From JBDIAG01 sp047974565 (GTDB taxonomy: Bacteria; Actinomycetota; Actinomycetes; Actinomycetales; CAWJMD01), in NCBI GenBank assembly GCA_047974565.1, contig JBKECN010000037.1, positions 1 to 64,000 of the forward strand: a DNA stretch of 64,000 bases, in the 5' to 3' direction. Below the pieces are notes generated by a model, which worked only from the letters and a program-made list of their open reading frames with translations, made no database searches and was not told where the DNA came from. Of this stretch, positions 36,131 to 43,998 are shown piece after piece (the stretch's first letter is position 1; every line of letters starts with the position of its first letter). The position numbers and the translations under genes are program-made.

Positions 36131-37522
36131 TCAGGGACCCAGCGGTGGCATCGACGGGCCTGCTGGGGCAGGGGTTGAGGCACCGCGGACCCGCAGGGCA
36201 AGCGGCACTCCGATGAGCGGCAGCACCCCCAGCACCAGCCAGATCGCCGAGAACACGGTGGGGTCGGGCAGCGTGTGTCGGGTCCCGGCGTAGATGGCGC
36301 CGCCGATGCCGATGCCCACCACGCTGCCGAGTCCGTCGGCCAGTTGCAGCGATGCTCCGTCCCGCCCGCGGGCCTCGGACGGGGACAGGACCATGGCGAG
36401 CACGCTCGTAGTGGCCACCGACAGACCCATCCCGATCGCCGCCAGCGCCCAGATCAACGTGCCGACCCAGGCAGTGACCTGTGGCCACAGCACCAATGGC
36501 AGGGCCAGGACTCCGAGACCGACGGTGACCGCCCCGGCCACCAGCAAGGGGAATCGAGCCACGCCGGCCCGGGGGTCGCGCCCCTGCAACCACGCACCAA
36601 GGGCCCAACCCAGCGAAGCCGCGGTGAGCACCAACCCGGCCGCGGTCAGACTCATCCCCCGCTGGGAATGCAGGGCCAGCGGAATGTACGTCTCGGCCCC
36701 GAAGTAGGCGCCGGGGACGACGGCGCGAAAGGCCACCACGGCGGGCAGTCCGCGCGCTCCGCGCAGGGTTCCCGGGGGTAACAGTCGTGGCAGGACCACG
36801 ACGATCGCCACCGCAGAGCACCCGCCAGCGAGCACCCGCACCACCAAGGCGCCGCTGCTTTGCACGGCCCAGGGAAGCACGGCCACCGCGGTCGCCAGCA
36901 GCACGGCGCGGACCGCTCGGCGTCGCACCCCGGTGACGTCGTGCTCGGCGGGCCGTTCGATCCTGGCGGTCCGCAGCACCGTGCCGCCGGCGAGTACGGC
37001 GAACGGCACGCCGACCCAGAACACCGCGCGCCAACTGAGGTTGGTGGCGAGCCATCCGGCCACCCCCGGACCCACCAGGGCCGGCAGCACCCAGGCTGCC
37101 GAGATGTACCCGAACACCCGGGGACGATCGGCTTCGGTGTAGGTGGCCGCGATGATGACGTAGATGGTCACCGTGACCATGCCGCCGCCCACGCCGCTGA
37201 CGGACCGCGACAGCAGCAGCACCGCCAGGGTCGGAGCCAGCGCGCAGCCGATCATGCCTGCGACGAAAAGCACCACCCCCACCAGCAGCGGACGACCCGG
37301 ACCCACGGCGTCCACCCAGCCGCCGGCCGCCCCCTGTCCCGCCAATGCCGCTGCCATGAACATGGAGAACGCCAGCGAGTACGCCCCACCGGCATCCAGA
37401 TCGGCGCCGACCGCCGGCATCGCGGTGGCCACACCGATGGTGTCGAAGGCGATGAACGTGACCAGGGTGATGATGCCGATCAGCGCGAGCCGTCGGCCTG
37501 ACGACTCGTGCGGTGCCGGCAT
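36131..37522 (-). CDS. MFS transporter, drug-efflux type
   Basis: 463 residues with about 13-14 membrane segments, beginning RRLALIGIITLVTFIAFDTIG and containing LLLSRSVSGVGGGMVTVTIYVIIAA (partly quoted as VSGVGGGMVTVTIYVI) and the GPGVAGWL motif of motif C antiporters. Layout fits proton-driven drug exporters of the EmrB/QacA kind; substrate unknown. ATG at 37522 is preferred, with GGGTGGG upstream; the frame opens to 37579. Stands alone between two repeat-rich gaps. Confidence 0.87.
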   Translation of the reverse strand: MPAPHESSGRRLALIGIITLVTFIAFDTIGVATAMPAVGADLDAGGAYSLAFSMFMAAALAGQGAAGGWVDAVGPGRPLLVGVVLFVAGMIGCALAPTLAVLLLSRSVSGVGGGMVTVTIYVIIAATYTEADRPRVFGYISAAWVLPALVGPGVAGWLATNLSWRAVFWVGVPFAVLAGGTVLRTARIERPAEHDVTGVRRRAVRAVLLATAVAVLPWAVQSSGALVVRVLAGGCSAVAIVVVLPRLLPPGTLRGARGLPAVVAFRAVVPGAYFGAETYIPLALHSQRGMSLTAAGLVLTAASLGWALGAWLQGRDPRAGVARFPLLVAGAVTVGLGVLALPLVLWPQVTAWVGTLIWALAAIGMGLSVATTSVLAMVLSPSEARGRDGASLQLADGLGSVVGIGIGGAIYAGTRHTLPDPTVFSAIWLVLGVLPLIGVPLALRVRGASTPAPAGPSMPPLGP

Positions 37523-37976
37523 GAGGCCCACCCTACGAGTGGCCTGTGCCTCCCCGAGACCAGCCGACGAACCGGGCAAGCCGGGGCACTACCGGCCGCC
37601 GCAGTCCTCACTTCGCCCGCGCAGCCGGTCGCTGAGATGACCGGCCATCCGTGGGTCTCGCCGCTATCCGGCTGCCAGGGCGCTCTGGCCGGGCATCGGG
37701 CGGACCACGGCCAAGCAGGCCCGCACCGCGGGCTTGCGACCGGGCCACACCATCGTGCGTAGCGCAGGCGCGGTACCCCTACTGGCGGACGAATCGGCCC
37801 GCTGCGGCACGGGCTGGCCCGCGACCTGGTCGAGGCTCCCCAACTGGACCGGGCTGATCGTGGCTGAGTTTCTGGCAGCCGAACTGGTCATGTCGGGTAC
37901 ATCCTTCGCTGGGTGGACACCTCGCGGCGTCGACGTAATCAATGCGCCGGTGGACGACCCGCACCAACAGATCAGC

Positions 37977-38044
37977 GCATCTGCAGTTCAGTGCATCTGC
38001 AGTTCAGTGCATCGAGAGTTCAATGCACGAGAGTTCAGCGCATC
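37977..38044 (+). repeat. 16-bp tandem repeats
   Basis: Four successive units: GCATCTGCAGTTCAGT twice exactly, then GCATCGAGAGTTCAAT and GCACGAGAGTTCAGC, followed by GCATCG. Divergence grows rightwards. Confidence 0.85.
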
Positions 38045-38261
38045 GGGGTGCAGGTGGCCGTCCCACGGACTCCGTCAGCGTCGACGCCGATCCTGGGGTT
38101 CGGCTGGGAACCGGCCGTGCCATGGCTGGCAACCTGACCTCGGCCGCTCGCGCCGCCTCCGCGCGCCGGCTCCCCGCGGCGATGGCCCGCGAACGCCGAG
38201 ACCCCCGGCCCGGACGTACCGGCTGGGTTGGGAACCGGGCCGCCCGGTCGACAACCCGGCC

Positions 38262-38445
38262 AAGTCGCGAACCGCAGCCCGTCGCGAACCCCAGCCCTGC
38301 CGCGAACCCCACCCCAGGCGAGAGCCGGCCCGCTCGCGAACCCCAGCCCAGATGAGAACCCAGCCGGGTCGAGACCCCCGGCCCGCTCGAGAACCGGCCC
38401 GGTCGAGAACCCGGCCCGGTCGAGACCCCAGCCCGGTCAAGAACC
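38262..38445 (+). repeat. 17-18-bp tandem repeats, GAACCC..GCCCG type
   Basis: About ten degenerate units around CGAGAACCCGGCCCGGT, e.g. GTCGCGAACCCCAGCCCT and GTCGAGAACCCGGCCCG. Related to the blocks at 35433-35510 and 45772-45815. Ends about 80 bp before the glycosyltransferase start. Confidence 0.75.
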
Positions 38446-38528
38446 CCGCTGACTGCGCCGGGCCGCTGACAGCAGTGGCCCAGCGCCCGTCCAGAACCTT
38501 CCCAGGGTTGGGTTCGAGAGTTGGTGGC

Positions 38529-40670
38529 ATGACGACCTCCCGCGTGGATGTGGCCGCAGCCTGGCCACGCGATCACGCCACCCCGGCGGGCCTGCCTGAG
38601 GCTCAACCGCTTCCGGACGATGAACCGAGCGGGTCGTCCCCGGAGCCGGCGGCGCGCTCGCGGTGGGCCGGGTTGCTGCTCGGGCCCTCGCACGACCCCA
38701 GCTGGGCTCGGCCCGCGCTCCTGCTGCTGCTGGTCGGCACGCTGGCTGTCTACACGTACAACCTCACCGCGAACGGCTGGGCGAACGCCTTCTACTCGGC
38801 GGCGGTGCAGGCGGGAAGCCAGAACTGGGAGGCGTTCTTCTTCGGCTCCTCCGATGCGGCGAACTCCATCACGGTGGACAAGACTCCCGCCGCACTGTGG
38901 GTGATGGCCCTGTCGGTGCGGGTTTTCGGACTCAACTCGTTCGCGATCCTCTTCCCGCAGGTGCTCATGGGCGTGGGCACGGTGGCGCTGGTCTACTACA
39001 CGGTCAAGCGCTATGCCGGTCCCGGTGCCGGCCTGGTGGCCGGGCTGGCGATGGCGTCCACGCCGGTGGCGGTGTTGATGTTCCGGTTCAACAATCCGGA
39101 CGCGCTGCTCGTCTTGCTGATGACCGCCGCCACCACCCTGACGCTGCGGGCCTGCGAGCGCGGCAACGGGCGCCTCTTGGCCCTGGCGGGGGTCTTGCTG
39201 GGCCTGGGTTTCCTCACCAAGATGCTCCAGGTCTTCCTGGTACTGCCCGCGCTGGCAGCGGTCTACCTGGTGGCTGCGAACACGAGCCTGGGTAAGCGGG
39301 TGGTTCACGGCCTCGCCGCGGTCGCCGCGCTGGTTCTGACCGCGGGGTGGTGGATCGCGATCGTCGAACTCGTCCCTGCCTCGATGCGCCCGTACATCGG
39401 TGGCTCGCAGACCAACTCGATCCTGGAGTTGACCCTCGGCTACAACGGCCTGGGCCGGCTCAACGGCGAGGAGGTGGGGTCGGTCGGCCCCGGGCAGCGC
39501 TGGGGGTCGGTGGGCCTGGGCCGGATGTTCAGCGACTCGATCGGCGGGCAGATCTCCTGGCTGCTGCCGGCAGCCTTGCTGTTGCTGGTCGTGGGCCTGC
39601 TGGGCACGGCTCGCGCACCGCGCACGGATCTGCGTCGGGCAAGCTATCTGGCCTGGGGTGGTTGGCTGATCGTCACCGCCGGCACGTTCTCGTTCATGGC
39701 CGGGATCTTCCACGAGTACTACACGGTCGCGTTGGCTCCGGCCATCGCGGCGCTGGTCGGGCTGGGAGTGGGCCAGGCCTGGCAGCGTCGGCACGCGCTC
39801 GTGGGCTCACTCACGCTGGCCCTCACCCTGGCGCTGACCGCGGCCTGGTCGTTCATCCTGCTCTCGCGCACCACCGAGTATCCCGACGCCCTGCGCTGGA
39901 CGGTTCTGGTGGGCGGGCTGGTGGTCGCCTTCGGCCTGCTGTTCAGCACACAACTGCCTCGTTGGGTCGGAGCTGCGCTGGTGGCCGCAGCGGTGCTGGT
40001 GGGGATCGCTGGTCCCGCGGCCTATGCGGCAACCACTGTCACCACGGCCAAGACCGGTTCGATCATCACCGCCGGCCCCAACTCGGGCGGACCCGGCGCA
40101 GGTCCGGGGGCCGGTGGGCCGATGGGCGCGCCGCCGGGTGGGACCGCCGCCGGGCCCGGATTCACCCCACCTGGTACTGGTACCGCTACTGGTGGCACGG
40201 GCAGTCCTGGTGCTGCGGGCACCGGCGCACCGTCCAGGGGAGCACCCGGCACGGCAGGCGGCGGACGTAATGGTCTGCTCAACGCCAGCGAGCCGTCGGC
40301 AGAACTCGTCGCGCTCCTGTCGAGCGACTCCTCGTCCTACACGTGGGTGGCTGCGGCGGTGGGTTCGCAGACCGCCGCTGGATTGCAGTTGGGGACGCAG
40401 TTGCCGGTGATGTCGGTGGGTGGCTTCAACGGCTCTGACCCATCCCCCACCCTGCAGCAGTTCCAACAACTGGTCGCCGACGGCGAGATTCACTACTTCG
40501 TCGGCGGTAGCGGTTTCGGCGGGAGCAACGGCGGCGCCTCCGACTCCGCCCAGATCGCGGCCTGGGTGAACAGCACCTTCACGGCCACGACGATCGACGG
40601 CACCACGGTGTACGACCTCACCGGAGCCGGCGCTGCGTCCGGCACCGGCGCGGGCCAGGCGGGAGCATGA
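38529..40670 (+). CDS. GT39/ArnT-type polytopic glycosyltransferase
   Basis: 713-residue GT-C enzyme. Cytoplasmic N-terminus (1-55), then about 11-12 membrane segments (about 60-510). The first outer loop has the acidic catalytic-type stretch NSITVDKTPAALW; MFRFNNPDALLVLLM follows. After the last segment a Gly/Pro/Ala-rich linker (about 525-580) leads to a roughly 130-residue extracytoplasmic domain (NASEPSAELVALLSSDSSS, IAAWVNSTF). It would transfer a sugar from a polyprenyl-phosphate carrier to an unknown surface acceptor. ATG at 38529 with GGTGG upstream. Its stop overlaps the next gene (ATGA), which makes the likely donor. Confidence 0.9.
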   Translation: MTTSRVDVAAAWPRDHATPAGLPEAQPLPDDEPSGSSPEPAARSRWAGLLLGPSHDPSWARPALLLLLVGTLAVYTYNLTANGWANAFYSAAVQAGSQNWEAFFFGSSDAANSITVDKTPAALWVMALSVRVFGLNSFAILFPQVLMGVGTVALVYYTVKRYAGPGAGLVAGLAMASTPVAVLMFRFNNPDALLVLLMTAATTLTLRACERGNGRLLALAGVLLGLGFLTKMLQVFLVLPALAAVYLVAANTSLGKRVVHGLAAVAALVLTAGWWIAIVELVPASMRPYIGGSQTNSILELTLGYNGLGRLNGEEVGSVGPGQRWGSVGLGRMFSDSIGGQISWLLPAALLLLVVGLLGTARAPRTDLRRASYLAWGGWLIVTAGTFSFMAGIFHEYYTVALAPAIAALVGLGVGQAWQRRHALVGSLTLALTLALTAAWSFILLSRTTEYPDALRWTVLVGGLVVAFGLLFSTQLPRWVGAALVAAAVLVGIAGPAAYAATTVTTAKTGSIITAGPNSGGPGAGPGAGGPMGAPPGGTAAGPGFTPPGTGTATGGTGSPGAAGTGAPSRGAPGTAGGGRNGLLNASEPSAELVALLSSDSSSYTWVAAAVGSQTAAGLQLGTQLPVMSVGGFNGSDPSPTLQQFQQLVADGEIHYFVGGSGFGGSNGGASDSAQIAAWVNSTFTATTIDGTTVYDLTGAGAASGTGAGQAGA

Positions 40671-42133
40671 GCCCGCGTGGGCAGGCAGCCCTGAGCACAG
40701 ACCTGAGCACAGGCCTGCGGGACATTGACGGCGGGAAGAGCAGCGACGACCGGGGCGACGGCCGGCATTCACCGACCGGTCAGGACCCGGTGGCGAACCT
40801 GCGGGCGGCTGGGAACGAGCGGCTCGCCGCCCCTGCGAACGGCGCGGGTGGCGAAGTGGACCTCGCCCCGGCAAGCCCCTCGCATCACCGCCCCGATCGG
40901 CCCGTGCTGGATCTGGTGATTCCGGTCTACAACGAGCAGGAGGTGTTGGCGGCCAGCGTGCGTCGCGTGATCGCCCACCTGCGCGAGACCTTCCCCTACC
41001 CGTTCCGAGTCACCGTCGCGGACAACGCCAGCACCGATGCCACCCACGAGATCGCGCTCGGCCTCCAGGACGAACTCGCGGAGGTGCGCGCGGTGCACCT
41101 GTCCCAGAAGGGGCGCGGGAGAGCCCTCAAACAGGTCTGGTCCAGCAGTGATGCCCAGATTCTGGGGTACCTGGACGTGGACCTGTCCACCGATCTGGAT
41201 GCGCTGTGGCCGCTGGTGGCCGGGTTGATGTCCGGACACTCGGACGTGGCCATCGGTTCCCGGCTGGCGCGCGGGTCCAGGGTGGTGCGCGGCGCCCGAC
41301 GCGAGATCATCTCGCGCTGCTACAACCTCATTCTGCGGGTGGCGCTGGGCGCCGGATTCACCGATGCGCAGTGCGGGTTCAAGGCCATCCGGGCGGACGT
41401 GGCCGCCGAGTTGCTCCCTCACGTGCAGGATCCCGCGTGGTTCTTCGACACCGAACTGCTGGTGATCGCCCAGCGCAGCGAGTTGCGCATCCACGAGGTG
41501 CCGGTTGACTGGTTCGACGACCCGGACTCGCGGGTCCAGGTCGTGCGCACGGCCACCGATGACCTGCGTGGAGTGTGGCGACTGCATCGCGACCTTGCCC
41601 GTGGCCGGGTGCCGGTGGCCGATATCGCCGACCGGATCGGCCGCCGGATGCCAGGAGACGATCTGATCACCCAGGTGATGCGATTCCTGGTGGTCGGCGG
41701 GGTGAGCACCGTGCTGCACCTGGGCCTGTTCGCGGGTTTCGTACTGATCGGCCTGAGCACCCAATGGGCCAATCTGGCCGCGCTGGGTCTGGCGACCGTC
41801 TTCAACACGACCGTCAACCGGCGGTGGACCTTCGATGTGCGCAATCCGGCAGGACGGTGGCGGCATCAGGGGCAGGGTTTCGTCCTGACTCTCATCACCT
41901 GGGCATTGACGTCCGGCAGCCTCGCGCTGCTCGCCCTGGTGGATGCGCATCCGGCCACTCTGGTGGCCACCGTCGTGGTCGCCGCCGCCAATGTCGCGGC
42001 CACCGTGGTGCGCTTCGCGCTGATGCGCTGGTGGGTCTTCGCGCCACAACGCGTCCGCCGACCAGACCGCGACGCCGGGATCGCCCAGGATGCGTCGGTG
42101 TCGAGCGCGGGGTGTACAGAAATGCGTCCGTGA
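40667..42133 (+). CDS. GT2 polyprenyl-phosphate sugar transferase fused to GtrA
   Basis: 488 residues. A low-complexity start (1-75) precedes a GT2 domain (about 78-310): LDLVIPVYNEQEV, DNASTDAT, the DXD-like YLDVDLSTDLDA, and GAGFTDAQCGFKAIR as in dolichyl-phosphate sugar synthases. A GtrA domain with four membrane segments (about 345-465, QVMRFLVVGGVSTVLHLGLF, NTTVNRRWTF) follows, a type proposed to flip the lipid-linked sugar. ATG overlaps the upstream stop. The last residues and stop codon lie inside a copy of the dispersed dyad repeat (42111-42152), so the C-terminus has been remade by the repeat. Confidence 0.93.
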   Translation: MSPRGQAALSTDLSTGLRDIDGGKSSDDRGDGRHSPTGQDPVANLRAAGNERLAAPANGAGGEVDLAPASPSHHRPDRPVLDLVIPVYNEQEVLAASVRRVIAHLRETFPYPFRVTVADNASTDATHEIALGLQDELAEVRAVHLSQKGRGRALKQVWSSSDAQILGYLDVDLSTDLDALWPLVAGLMSGHSDVAIGSRLARGSRVVRGARREIISRCYNLILRVALGAGFTDAQCGFKAIRADVAAELLPHVQDPAWFFDTELLVIAQRSELRIHEVPVDWFDDPDSRVQVVRTATDDLRGVWRLHRDLARGRVPVADIADRIGRRMPGDDLITQVMRFLVVGGVSTVLHLGLFAGFVLIGLSTQWANLAALGLATVFNTTVNRRWTFDVRNPAGRWRHQGQGFVLTLITWALTSGSLALLALVDAHPATLVATVVVAAANVAATVVRFALMRWWVFAPQRVRRPDRDAGIAQDASVSSAGCTEMRP

Positions 42134-42152
42134 GACACAAAAGTGTTCAGTG
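42111..42152 (+). repeat. Dispersed dyad repeat, copy overlapping a gene end
   Basis: Begins GGTGTACAGAAATGCGTCC and ends AAGTGTTCAGTG. Same family as 13023-13065 and the array at 35565-36074. It supplies the last codons (GCTEMRP) and TGA of the GT2-GtrA gene and separates it from the convergent DUF3039 gene. Confidence 0.85.
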
Positions 42153-42172
42153 GGACGGTGCGGGCCTCGCGG

Positions 42173-42475
42173 TCAGTCCTCGTCCCCGTCCTGCGGGTCG
42201 CGCAGTCCGTCGTAGATCTCCTTGCAGACCGGGCAGACAGGGAACTTCTTCGGGTCTCGCCCAGGCACCCAGACCTTGCCGCACAGGGCGACAACGGGTT
42301 CGCCGGACAACGCCGACGAGAGAATCTTCTCTTTGCGGACGTAGTGGGCGAAGCGCTCGTGATCTCCGGGTTCGACCGGCTGCTCGACCTCCTGGCGATC
42401 CAGCACCGCGGTCCCCTGACGCTGCGGGTCGGACAGCGGCTGATCGCGCGGTTCTGGGCTCGACGTGGAACTCAT
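42173..42475 (-). CDS. DUF3039 protein
   Basis: 100 residues. An acidic N-terminus, then DHERFAHYVRKEKILSSAL, GEPVVALCGKVWVPGRDPK and the zinc-ribbon-like CPVCKEIYDGL. The three conserved cysteines and the pattern match DUF3039, an actinobacterial family of unknown function. ATG at 42475; the open frame upstream to 42598 is probably not translated. Convergent with the glycosyltransferase pair. Confidence 0.92.
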   Translation of the reverse strand: MSSTSSPEPRDQPLSDPQRQGTAVLDRQEVEQPVEPGDHERFAHYVRKEKILSSALSGEPVVALCGKVWVPGRDPKKFPVCPVCKEIYDGLRDPQDGDED

Positions 42476-42597
42476 GGCACACAGGATATGCGCACTATCC
42501 AAGGCAAAGCGGCCAGGTGGGATGCCCGGAATCCTCGAGTTTCGCGACCGAACGACAACCACGGCCGATAGACCCGGAACCGCAGACCTCGTCACCA

Positions 42598-43164
42598 TCA
42601 GTTCAACTCCGGATCGGCGGGGAAGCTCGCGACATAGGCCAGAGCCCCGGACTGACGCCGCAGCACCGCACGCCAGAGCTCTCCCGGTTCCTCGCTGAAG
42701 GCATCCGCCGGCTCAGCGTCCACGACGAACCAGGCCTCGTCGTCGATCTCGTCTTCGAGTTGGCCCGCGCTCCAGCCGGCGTAACCGGCGAACACCCGCA
42801 GGCCACTGACCCGGCCCGCCAGATGAGCCGGTTTGGCGTCCAGATCGACGATCGCCACCGAGCCGATGATCCTGCGGAGCCCGTCCGGCTCGATATCGTC
42901 GCCCGGCAATCTGGCCAGGCACAACGCCGAATCCTGAGAGACCGGACCGCCGGTGAACAGCCGCCCGGGCGTCGAGACGTACGGCTGCCACTGGGGCAGT
43001 ACAGCGTCCACATCAACCGGACTGGGCTGGTTGACCACGACGCCGAGCGCGCCATGCTCTCCGTGATCGAGCACGAGCACCACCGACCGGGTGAAGGTGT
43101 CCTGCATCAGCGACGGGGTCGCCACCAACAGTCGACCGGTCAACCACTCCTGCACGTCGTCCAT
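42598..43164 (-). CDS. YqgE/AlgH-family protein
   Basis: 188 residues of the AlgH fold: GRLLVATPSLMQDTFTRSVVLVLDH, GALGVVVNQPS, FTGGPVSQDSALCLAR, RVFAGYAGWSAGQLEDEI and AWFVVDAEPADAF are all diagnostic. AlgH was named for an effect on alginate synthesis in Pseudomonas, but the biochemical function remains unknown. ATG at 43164, 8 bp after the VanZ-like gene, so the two are likely co-transcribed. Confidence 0.94.
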   Translation of the reverse strand: MDDVQEWLTGRLLVATPSLMQDTFTRSVVLVLDHGEHGALGVVVNQPSPVDVDAVLPQWQPYVSTPGRLFTGGPVSQDSALCLARLPGDDIEPDGLRRIIGSVAIVDLDAKPAHLAGRVSGLRVFAGYAGWSAGQLEDEIDDEAWFVVDAEPADAFSEEPGELWRAVLRRQSGALAYVASFPADPELN

Positions 43165-43172
43165 GATGCCGT

Positions 43173-43700
43173 TTACCGGGCCGTAGGTGCGTCGGCGGAG
43201 CCCCTCGATCCCGCGCCCGGCATCAGGCTCGCCACGCCCACCCCGAGTGCAACGCCCAGCAGATCCGCGAGCGCGTCGAGGGGATCGCCCGAGCGTGCGG
43301 GCAGCAGCCAGGCCTGGATCAGCTCGCTGAGCACGGCGTGGGCCACCAGCAGCCCGACCACCCAGGCCAAGGCTCTTCGGCCCGGACGGGGATCGGGCCC
43401 AGGCCGGACGAACGCCCGGACTGCCGCGTACCCGACCGCGGCGAAACTGCCGGCGTGGAAGACCTTGTCGGCGTATGGGAAGAGCATCGGCCCGCCGCCG
43501 GAAGGCCGGTAGATGCCGTACATCTGGACCAGCAGGACGAGGACGAAGATCGCCAGCCACACCGGCCGGGGCAGGGCGGGAAGGTTCCTGCCCGCCGGGC
43601 GTCGGCCAGCACCATGTGGTCCGGCACCGTGTGTTTCGGCTCGGCGTGGTTGGGCTGGGTGTGGTCCGGCTCGGCTGGGGCGGGACGCGGCGGAGGGCAC
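43173..43700 (-). CDS. VanZ-like membrane protein
   Basis: 175 residues. A disordered Ala/Pro/Arg N-terminus (1-43) is followed by four membrane segments. VanZ-type features: YADKVFHAGSFAAVGYAA between segments and SELIQAWLLPARSGDPLDALADLLGV in part (DPLDALADLLGVALG). VanZ of enterococci gives teicoplanin resistance; most homologues have unknown roles. GTG at 43700 is the outermost start, and a downstream start omitting the disordered region is possible. Confidence 0.88.
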   Translation of the reverse strand: MPSAASRPSRAGPHPAQPRRAETHGAGPHGAGRRPAGRNLPALPRPVWLAIFVLVLLVQMYGIYRPSGGGPMLFPYADKVFHAGSFAAVGYAAVRAFVRPGPDPRPGRRALAWVVGLLVAHAVLSELIQAWLLPARSGDPLDALADLLGVALGVGVASLMPGAGSRGSADAPTAR

Positions 43701-43811
43701 GGCTCATGGTACGGGCGGGCTTGTCGTGCAAGCCGATCCGGGAAGGGTCATGTGTCGACGGGTCGTTGTGGCAGCCAGGGTCCCCGCTTGGACCAAGGCG
43801 GCCGGACACAG

Positions 43812-43951
43812 CGTCACCCGGGTCACCTCTGGCCACCGCACAACGTCACCCGGGTCACCTTTGGCAGCGCCCGGTCGCGCCTACCGTCACCAGCCACCGC
43901 ACAACGTCACCCGGGTCACGTCTGGCTGCCGCACAACGTCACCCGGGTCAC
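43812..43951 (+). promoter_or_regulatory. Four-site repeat array upstream of the FUSC gene
   Basis: Four copies of CGTCACCCGGGTCAC at 43812-43826, 43844-43858, 43905-43919 and 43937-43951, spaced 32, 61 and 32 bp. Each is followed by [CG]T[CT]TGGC. ACCCGGGT is palindromic and the GTCACC/GGGTCAC halves repeat directly. The last copy ends 47 bp before the FUSC start. It looks like a cooperative operator array, but no binding factor is known. Confidence 0.65.
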
Positions 43952-43998
43952 GTTTGGCTGCCGGTGATCGAAGGCGGCGCCCGTGATAGGAGATGTGC

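Larger units (their letters stand above)
37523..38528. other. 1.0-kb intergenic region with two tandem-repeat blocks
   Basis: No supported gene. An open frame on the plus strand runs through it into the glycosyltransferase, but its translation is low-complexity Arg/Pro and carries no domain. It contains 16-bp repeats at 37977-38044 and 17-18-bp repeats at 38262-38445. Confidence 0.7.

Noticed and set aside
35209..36201. 330-residue open frame on the minus strand with repeated VYTGRGGG- and CTEMR-type segments
   Set aside because: It is the translation of the dyad repeats and heptamer runs. It lacks a ribosome binding site and resembles no family; high GC keeps the frame open.
37734..38528. 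265-codon in-frame extension upstream of the GT39 glycosyltransferase
   Set aside because: Translation is Arg/Pro-rich low complexity across tandem repeats. The ATG at 38529 has a ribosome binding site and suits the family's usual N-terminus.
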